From contig JAKJDB010000105.1 in the NCBI GenBank assembly GCA_022706175.1, positions 1-7,728 of the forward strand: 7,728 bases of DNA, in the 5' to 3' direction. Of this stretch, positions 1 through 4,510 are shown one piece after another. Numbering within the stretch: the first letter of the stretch is position 1; every line of letters starts with the position of its first letter. Source of the stretch: Candidatus Zhuqueibacterota bacterium. GTDB taxonomy: Bacteria > KSB1 > UBA2214. The notes under the pieces were generated by a model that was given only the letters and a program-made list of their open reading frames with translations, did no database searches and was not told the origin of the DNA. A program made the position numbers and the translations under genes.

Positions 1-1771
1 GATAAAGGCCGAGCTGGTGCACCCCCCCGATGGCGACGAGAAGATCATTCCGGCATCGGTGCGTTTGCACGTAACGCGCAGGCGTCTCATGGTCCTGATG
101 AAAGGAGACATAAAAAGGCCAATTTTCCAGAGTCCGGATCGGATGTTTCGGAGTGGTGTAACCACGGTCCGCGATGTGCCAGGCCTGCAGCGGATCAGCA
201 TCCTGGGATGCGAAGAGCAGAAGGACGGCAGCCGAAATGGACCAGACGGCACGCCGTCTTTGAAATAGGTTGGGATACCGGCTGAGCAGAGTCCGCCCGA
301 GGTGGACAGCGGCGTAGGAAAACAGCACGACCAGCAAGGGATACAGGTGGGCGGTATATCGCGCCTCAGCGTAGGATTTGAAAAAACTTGTCAGCACGAT
401 CGATAGCACAAGAACCGCCGGGATAAACCACGCCGCCGGATCCCTGCGCTCGGGCAGAAAACGGTCGAGCAGAACGATGAGCGCATAGAGGACAACCGAT
501 GACAGGATCGGCCAGCCGAAGAGGTACCAAAAGAAAAAATATTTTCCCAGATGGGGAAAGCCAAACAGACTGATACCGAGCTCCTGCAGACTCGTATCCA
601 ACCCGACCCGGAGAAAAACAACCCAGAATAATAAAGTGATGAACAGGTAGAGGTACAACATCCTGAACGGGCGGCTGCACAACACCGCTTTGTCTTGCAG
701 ATAAAACAAAATATACAATAGAAACACAGAGACCGCGAAAGCGTACTGATGAAAGCAAGCAGGCAGCATCATGATCAGCAGAAAAGTAAAGGTCTTTTTA
801 TCCACCTCCCGGTATATGCAGTAAAGACAGCACGCCGCGAATACCGCCGTCAACAGGCCCGGCAACGCCCAATACAACGAAAGCCCATGACCAGGGTCTA
901 GCGACCAGACGAGCTGGGGTTTGTACAGTTCATGTCCGAAGACAGCAGCCAATCCAGCCATGATGGTGCGGCCGGCCGGCGCAAACGGAGAGATGCGGCT
1001 GATTTCAGCTGCAGCCATGGATTGCAGATAAAGCAGTCCCTTCTGATAGCATAGGATGCCGGATAAAACCCCGGCGGCCCAAAGCAAGAGCCTGCGTTTA
1101 TCGTCGCCGGAACAGCGTGCGGGGAGGAGAGGGATCAAAAACAGAACGAGTAGAATGGCGCCCAGATAATGGCTGGAAAAGGCGAGCAGGGCGGTGATCA
1201 GAAACCAGATTCTATATCTCTTTCTTTTCTGCAGGAATCCCTGATAAAAAAAAATCAGAGCCAGCAGGAACAAAAACTGGAACAGAGTGTAGGAGCGGCC
1301 ATAGCGCGACAGTTCGATCTCGAACTGAGAAAAAGTCAGCACCAGGGCGGTCAGCTGAGCGGTTCTGCGGTCAAACAGCATTTTCGCCAGCCCATAGGCC
1401 GGAAGAATGACCAATGTTCCCAGCAGCGCACTGGGAAAGCGAAGCCAGTAGGGCGTCCATTCTACGCACTGCAAAAGGGCATACTGCACATAGGTAAACA
1501 AAGCATCGCGCAGATAGATCAGCCCCGAGTCCACGAGCGGAACCCCATGCGCCGATAAACCCTTGAGCGCCAGCGCCTGGAACCCCTCATCGCCGCAAAG
1601 GGTCAGGCCGCCCAAGTTGCGCAGGCGCAAGCCGAAACCAATCGCCAGCAACAGGAGAAGAAATACGGACGTTCTGAGTCTGTCGCCACAGGGAGGATCC
1701 GCCGACCGTCCGGTTCGTAGACGGCTTACCAGCCTGCCTGTTCTTCGCATGTTTTTGCAGCGGAAATTCAT
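1..1771 (-). CDS. Multi-pass membrane glycosyltransferase, GT39/ArnT/PMT_2-like (3' end cut by window edge)
   Basis: Reading the minus strand from the ATG at 1771 gives 590 codons without a stop to the left edge. The protein is extremely hydrophobic, with about 13 likely membrane segments. The first is near residues 34-50 and the last near 510-525, followed by the start of a soluble C-terminal domain that is cut off. The first extracytoplasmic loop has the Asp-Glu pair expected of GT-C polyprenyl-phosphate-sugar transferases (GDEGFQ, D61-E62), then GVPLVDSG, YLRD, WLRFPSALLG and ELSRYGRSYTL. This pattern is typical of GT39/PMT_2/ArnT-like enzymes, which move a sugar from a lipid-phosphate carrier to a protein or glycolipid outside the cytoplasmic membrane. 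Donor and acceptor cannot be told. The start at 1771 is preceded by an in-frame TAA 13 codons upstream and by a good promoter, but no clear Shine-Dalgarno; ATG at 1750 is an alternative. The family assignment is fairly safe, the substrate is not. Confidence 0.85.
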   Translation of the reverse strand, partial: MNFRCKNMRRTGRLVSRLRTGRSADPPCGDRLRTSVFLLLLLAIGFGLRLRNLGGLTLCGDEGFQALALKGLSAHGVPLVDSGLIYLRDALFTYVQYALLQCVEWTPYWLRFPSALLGTLVILPAYGLAKMLFDRRTAQLTALVLTFSQFEIELSRYGRSYTLFQFLFLLALIFFYQGFLQKRKRYRIWFLITALLAFSSHYLGAILLVLFLIPLLPARCSGDDKRRLLLWAAGVLSGILCYQKGLLYLQSMAAAEISRISPFAPAGRTIMAGLAAVFGHELYKPQLVWSLDPGHGLSLYWALPGLLTAVFAACCLYCIYREVDKKTFTFLLIMMLPACFHQYAFAVSVFLLYILFYLQDKAVLCSRPFRMLYLYLFITLLFWVVFLRVGLDTSLQELGISLFGFPHLGKYFFFWYLFGWPILSSVVLYALIVLLDRFLPERRDPAAWFIPAVLVLSIVLTSFFKSYAEARYTAHLYPLLVVLFSYAAVHLGRTLLSRYPNLFQRRRAVWSISAAVLLLFASQDADPLQAWHIADRGYTTPKHPIRTLENWPFYVSFHQDHETPARYVQTHRCRNDLLVAIGGVHQLGLY

Positions 1772-1820
1772 CAAGCCCAGCGTATGTTATTGAACCCGTT
1801 AGACTCTCATGAACCTACAC

Positions 1821-1849
1821 ATTCTATCTATGATAAAAAAAGTTTGCAA
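1821..1849 (-). promoter_or_regulatory. Sigma-70-type promoter for the glycosyltransferase gene
   Basis: On the minus strand TTGCAA (1849-1844) and TAGAAT (1826-1821) are separated by exactly 17 bases that include a T-run. Predicted transcription start is near 1814, giving a 5' leader of about 43 bases before the ATG at 1771. The orientation and distance fit the glycosyltransferase gene. Prediction from sequence only. Confidence 0.55.
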
Positions 1850-2166
1850 TGTGATGATGACGCCCCAGGAGTAACAAGCCCGGCAGGTGAAGGATCTCTC
1901 CAGCATGGACGCCTCAGGTCTTTCTTCCGCCTGAAGTCAGCTCCCAGCCAAACTTGCCTATAAAGTAACCATCCGCTGGGTCACATACAAGCAAAATCAG
2001 CGCCAGGAGATGGCGTGACAGCCGGCGGTTTTGAGCTCCAGCTTGTTGAATTCAGATCGATTCCTTCAGCGAGAATGAATCAGTGGGGCATTATTTACCC
2101 GTTTTATTCGTCATGGAAAAATAGGCCACACTGGCGTAAGCCGCGGTGTGACCGCAGTAAAACCGG

Positions 2167-2186
2167 TAATTACGTTTTTGTAATTA
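2167..2186. repeat. Inverted repeat TAATTAC-N6-GTAATTA
   Basis: TAATTAC (2167-2173) and GTAATTA (2180-2186) are perfect 7-base complements separated by GTTTTT. The repeat lies about 26 bases upstream of the -35 box of the promoter at 2212-2240, where an operator or an AT-rich UP-type element would sit. Function is inferred only from the position. Confidence 0.4.
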
Positions 2187-2211
2187 GTGAATCCTGGCTC
2201 AATTAATTTGT

Positions 2212-2240
2212 TTGACAATCCGCTTTATGTTGTTTATATT
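2212..2240 (+). promoter_or_regulatory. Strong sigma-70-type promoter (TTGACA-N17-TATATT)
   Basis: TTGACA at 2212-2217 is a perfect -35 box. TATATT at 2235-2240 differs from the consensus -10 box at one position, and the spacer is the ideal 17 bases. The upstream sequence is AT-rich. Predicted start is near 2247. The next plus-strand gene begins at 2701, so the transcript would have a leader of about 450 bases or would be a separate RNA. It is the best housekeeping promoter in the window. Confidence 0.6.
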
Positions 2241-2267
2241 TTACCCATAAAGGTTCTTTTCGAGCCT

Positions 2268-2283
2268 GGGCAATCATCTTGCA
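2268..2283 (+). promoter_or_regulatory. Possible weak sigma-54-like element
   Basis: GGGCAATCATCTTGCA has GG and GC with the required 10-base spacing and matches the GGCA and TTGC cores, but it lacks the leading T and the CG after the -24 core. It lies just downstream of the predicted sigma-70 start near 2247. About this level of match can occur by chance in a window of this size, so it is recorded as a candidate only. Confidence 0.2.
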
Positions 2284-2513
2284 GTACCGCTTTCGGCAGT
2301 CCGAACATTTGTTCTCCATCCTTTGACCATTCGGCCATCTCTCCGGTTTTCGTTTTGCCCAATGTTTCACCGCTCTTTGCTGTCTGAACCGCACACGAAG
2401 GCAAAAGTCTTTTCCGCCTGAGCCGAAAGGATTGAGCTCTGTGCGCTGTTCATGGGTTAGAAATGTCAGCACCAAAGCAGCAACTATAGTGGACGGCGGG
2501 ATGTGGGGAACCC

Positions 2514-2543
2514 CAAAACGTCGAAACGCTTGCGGACGTTTTG
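2514..2543. repeat. 9-base perfect inverted repeat (possible hairpin)
   Basis: CAAAACGTC (2514-2522) and GACGTTTTG (2535-2543) are exact complements around a 12-base loop. A shorter dyad, TGGGG-AA-CCCCA (2504-2515), overlaps its left arm by two bases. In RNA this would form a 9-bp hairpin within the long leader of the activator gene. It could be an operator, a leader structure or a weak terminator; there is no separate T-run after the stem. Confidence 0.4.
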
Positions 2544-2689
2544 CCGGTTGTATGGCATCTTGAGAATCAAGCATCCAGTGGATCCCCGTTTTATCTTTGA
2601 CTCCGGCCGCATCATCCTTACCATTTCATGCGCAACAGAATTGCTCGACGGGTGCGCTGCAGCACGGTGCACAGGCCCCTGTCAGCAAC

Positions 2690-2696
2690 AGGAGGA
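2690..2696 (+). promoter_or_regulatory. Ribosome binding site AGGAGGA for the activator gene
   Basis: AGGAGGA at 2690-2696 lies 4 bases before the ATG at 2701. It decides the start of the activator against the upstream in-frame GTG at 2503, whose extra 66 residues look unlike coding sequence and have no comparable ribosome binding site. Confidence 0.8.
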
Positions 2697-2700
2697 TGTC

Positions 2701-3894
2701 ATGATCGAGCATCCATTGAATGGCGTTCGCGGAAAACCGGCAACGGGAAAATTATTGAACGGCACCATCTCCACCCCCATATTCCAGGGCACCGTGGCAG
2801 AGCTGTACGAAGCCTATCTGCGTTATCGCCTGATTTATGAGCGCAGTGAAGACCATGGTATTTTTCCATCCTGTCCCCCGGGCGAACACGCGCCGCTTCA
2901 GCCCGACACAGCCGACCCCAAACAGGGCGCCAGACACTATGCAGCCATCATCGGCGCCGGCGCCAAAATGCAAAAGATCATCAAATTCATCGAGCAGGTG
3001 GCAGACACCAACGCCACAGTGCTTCTCGAGGGGGAGAGCGGCACCGGGAAAGAGCTGGTCGCCAGGGCCCTGCATGAAAACAGCAGCCGGCGCTGCAAAC
3101 CGTTCGTCTCCCTCAATTGCGGCGCTCTGACGGAAACGCTGCTCGAATCCGAACTGTTCGGGCACATCAGAGGTTCGTTCACCGGCGCGGTGCAAAACAA
3201 AAAGGGCTGGTTCGAAACCGCGGACGGCGGCTCTATCTTTTTCGACGAGATCAGCGAGATGAGTGCGGGGCTTCAGGTCAAACTGCTGCGCATTCTGCAA
3301 ACAGGGGAGTATTCGCCTGTGGGCAGCAACGAGATCAGAAAGTGCAACGTCCGCATCATCGCAGCCACCAACCGTCATCTGGAATCCATGATCAAGGACG
3401 GCAAGTTCCGGCCGGATCTCTACTATCGATTGAACATTCTTTATCTTTATCTGCCGCCGTTGCGCGAACGACGAGAGGACATTCCTTTGCTGATCCGGCA
3501 CTATCTCGATCACTATGGCCGGCAGCTCGGAAAAGAGAATCTGCACTTGAGCGCCGGTGCGGAAGGCATTCTGCTCCAGTACGATTATCCCGGCAACATT
3601 CGAGAATTGGAGAACATTATTCTGCGTTCGCTCGTGATGGCCGAAGACGAGGAGGTGGAGCTGCGACATCTGCCGGAATCGGTCGTGCCGTGTGAAAGCG
3701 AAACAGCGGCCGATCAACAGAACTTTAGTCTGGTCAAAAAAGCGGTGATCGAACGGTTTGAGCGGGATTACCTCGAGACCACTCTGGAGAGAGCTCATGG
3801 CATTGTCGCCCAGGCGGCGAAAATCGCCGGCATCGATGCCAAGAATTTTTATCAGAAAATGCAGAAATATCAGATCAAGGCCTCGCATCGGTAA
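2701..3894 (+). CDS. Sigma-54-dependent enhancer-binding protein (AAA+ and Fis-type HTH, no recognised sensor domain)
   Basis: The 397-residue protein has the full NtrC-type AAA+ module: Walker A GESGTGKE (111-118), the sigma-54 contact loop as GSFTGA (158-163), Walker B GGSIFFDEIS (176-185), sensor I AATN (221-224), arginine-finger region FRPDLYYRLN (236-245) and sensor II YPGNIRELEN (296-305). A C-terminal Fis-like helix-turn-helix follows (about 357-391, ending KNFYQKMQKYQI). The family uses ATP hydrolysis to open promoters bound by sigma-54 RNA polymerase. The N-terminal 80 residues show no receiver, PAS or GAF features, only a tyrosine-rich helix-like stretch around 30-48, so the signal input is unknown. 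GAFTGA carries Ala-to-Ser at its second position; the key Phe and Thr are kept. The start at 2701 has an excellent AGGAGGA site. A sigma-54 promoter 129 bases past the stop is the obvious local target, and the next gene encodes a receiver-like protein. Class certain, ligand and exact regulon not. Confidence 0.93.
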   Translation: MIEHPLNGVRGKPATGKLLNGTISTPIFQGTVAELYEAYLRYRLIYERSEDHGIFPSCPPGEHAPLQPDTADPKQGARHYAAIIGAGAKMQKIIKFIEQVADTNATVLLEGESGTGKELVARALHENSSRRCKPFVSLNCGALTETLLESELFGHIRGSFTGAVQNKKGWFETADGGSIFFDEISEMSAGLQVKLLRILQTGEYSPVGSNEIRKCNVRIIAATNRHLESMIKDGKFRPDLYYRLNILYLYLPPLRERREDIPLLIRHYLDHYGRQLGKENLHLSAGAEGILLQYDYPGNIRELENIILRSLVMAEDEEVELRHLPESVVPCESETAADQQNFSLVKKAVIERFERDYLETTLERAHGIVAQAAKIAGIDAKNFYQKMQKYQIKASHR

Positions 3895-3908
3895 TCGTAC
3901 CATGGCCG

Positions 3909-3992
3909 GGGTGTTTTTACCATGATTTTCCGGCCGCCTCCCACTAAGTCCTGCCGGCCGCATCCGGCGCAATCCCTTGTTTTCAAACACCC
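3909..3992. promoter_or_regulatory. Candidate upstream activator sites for the sigma-54 promoter
   Basis: TGTTT-TC-AAACA (3978-3989) is a 12-base dyad centred about 65 bases before the predicted start at 4049. A second TGTTTT lies 66 bases further upstream (3912). GGGTGTTT (3909-3916) and AAACACCC (3985-3992) are exact 8-base complements. Paired dyads 60-150 bases upstream are typical binding sites of Fis-type HTH activators. The neighbouring activator is the natural candidate to bind them; this is inference. Confidence 0.3.
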
Positions 3993-4022
3993 TCAACACG
4001 TCCCTTCTCCGTTGGCTTTTTC

Positions 4023-4038
4023 TGGCACGGCCCTTGCT
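4023..4038 (+). promoter_or_regulatory. Sigma-54 (-24/-12) promoter
   Basis: TGGCACGGCCCTTGCT matches the sigma-54 consensus TGGCACG-N4-TTGCW at every defined position, with GG (4024-4025) and GC (4036-4037) separated by the required 10 bases. The predicted start is about 4049. A match this complete is very unlikely by chance in a window this size, and it lies directly downstream of a sigma-54 activator gene. It should drive the pseudo-receiver gene and, by read-through, the giant gene at 4511. Confidence 0.8.
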
Positions 4039-4048
4039 AAAGCAAGGG
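4031..4048. repeat. Perfect 18-base palindrome overlapping the -12 box
   Basis: CCCTTGCT-AA-AGCAAGGG is an 8-base perfect inverted repeat with a 2-base centre, also readable as a 7-bp stem with a TAAA loop. It covers the -12 element and ends next to the predicted transcription start and the start codon. It could be a repressor operator or help promoter melting. Because transcription should start at about 4049, it would not normally be in the RNA. Confidence 0.6.
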
Positions 4049-4049
4049 C

Positions 4050-4424
4050 ATGATGACTGAAGCGCCGGCAAGGATCCTTCTTTGCTGCGAAAATCTCTCT
4101 GAAATGGGGCCGATCGCTCTGGCTCTGGCGGAAAAAAGCATTCTTACGCTGGTGAGGGGTGTAAGAGACTTGGCGCCGCTGCTCGCAGAGTGCCGCTATC
4201 AGATCATCACTCTGTGCGTCCGCAAGCAAACGGAAGAGACGCTTTCGCTCCTCAGGCAAATGATCAAGCTTTCACCTAAAACCTGCATCGTGCTGGTGAA
4301 CGGACATCCGAACCAGGAACTCCTCCACGAGGCATTCCAGCTCGGCATCAAAGATTTTTTTCCAGCCCCGGTCAACCAAGGCCTGTTGATCGAGCGCATC
4401 GAGCATCTGTTGAGCAGCGCCTGA
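4050..4424 (+). CDS. Stand-alone degenerate receiver-like (pseudo-receiver) protein
   Basis: The 124-residue product has the layout of a CheY-type receiver: strand RILLCCE (8-14), helix, strand ILTLVRG (31-37), strand YQIITLCV (50-57), strand TCIVLVNGH (78-86), and a final LGIKDFFPAPV (98-108) that parallels the usual 'GAxDFLxKPV' before the last helix. The phosphorylation site is missing: the end of strand 3 (around L55-C56) has no aspartate, only one acidic residue (E14) follows strand 1, and the conserved lysine before the final Pro is alanine (A106). It is therefore probably not phosphorylated and acts by binding a partner; the receiver-less activator next door is the best guess. No DNA-binding domain is present. 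The start is ambiguous: ATG 4050 lies at the predicted transcription start, and ATG 4053 has AAGGG 4 bases before it, but that would lie outside a transcript starting at 4049. The fold is inferred by pattern, not by search. Confidence 0.65.
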   Translation: MMTEAPARILLCCENLSEMGPIALALAEKSILTLVRGVRDLAPLLAECRYQIITLCVRKQTEETLSLLRQMIKLSPKTCIVLVNGHPNQELLHEAFQLGIKDFFPAPVNQGLLIERIEHLLSSA

Positions 4425-4440
4425 GGTCGCTCTTCCGTCT

Positions 4441-4460
4441 TGCGGATTCATCTTTCCGCA
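4441..4460. repeat. Intercistronic inverted repeat TGCGGA-N8-TCCGCA
   Basis: TGCGGA (4441-4446) and TCCGCA (4455-4460) form a perfect 6-bp stem with an 8-base loop in the 86-base gap between the pseudo-receiver and the giant gene. There is no T-run after it, so it looks more like an intercistronic mRNA structure than a terminator. It may be coincidental. Confidence 0.3.
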
Positions 4461-4499
4461 TAGGGGCCATTCGTCATCGCGCCATCTCATGTATCGTTT

Positions 4500-4505
4500 G
4501 GAGGG
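4500..4505 (+). promoter_or_regulatory. Ribosome binding site GGAGGG for the giant gene
   Basis: GGAGGG at 4500-4505 is followed by 5 bases and the ATG at 4511. This supports 4511 rather than the out-of-frame ATG at 4489 as the functional start. Confidence 0.75.
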
Positions 4506-4510
4506 ACTCC

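Larger units (their letters stand above)
1772..2700. other. Long intergenic region between divergent genes
   Basis: These 929 bases contain no frame I would call a gene. What can be seen is the minus-strand promoter at 1821-1849, a strong plus-strand promoter at 2212-2240, inverted repeats at 2143-2155, 2167-2186 and 2514-2543, a weaker sigma-54-like element at 2268-2283, and a cysteine-containing minus-strand frame around 2203-2400 that may be a relic. The base composition is noticeably more AT-rich around 2090-2250 than in the coding regions. The stretch 1850-2090 shows nothing identifiable. Confidence 0.6.
3895..4049. other. Regulatory gap between activator and pseudo-receiver genes
   Basis: These 155 bases hold three GC-rich CCGGCC/GGCCGG motifs (3904-3909, 3929-3934 and 3954-3959), the candidate activator dyads, the sigma-54 promoter and its palindrome. 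I see no clear Rho-independent terminator after the activator gene, because no stem is followed by a T-run. Read-through from the activator gene therefore remains possible. Confidence 0.5.

Noticed and set aside
366..758. Minus-strand frames of 130 and 76 codons
   Set aside because: Both are out-of-frame readings inside the continuous glycosyltransferase frame.
1169..1793. Plus-strand frames of 129 and 76 codons
   Set aside because: They are antisense to the glycosyltransferase coding sequence and show only low-complexity Gln/Arg-rich sequence.
1908..1940. Possible hairpin around TCAGG...CCTGA
   Set aside because: Only 5 bases pair and the flanks do not extend the stem.
2015..2387. Two small plus-strand frames in the intergenic region
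   Set aside because: No ribosome binding site, no domain pattern, and one spans the strong promoter at 2212-2240.
2503..2700. N-terminal extension of the activator from GTG 2503
   Set aside because: No ribosome site, non-coding-like composition, and the ATG at 2701 has AGGAGGA at ideal spacing.
3900..3965. Rho-independent terminator after the activator gene
   Set aside because: CCGGCC/GGCCGG repeats can pair, but loops are long and no T-run follows.
2752..4071. 439-codon open frame on the minus strand
   Set aside because: It lies antisense to the activator gene, which has every expected motif; the frame is a by-product of its GC-rich codon use and has no recognisable domain.
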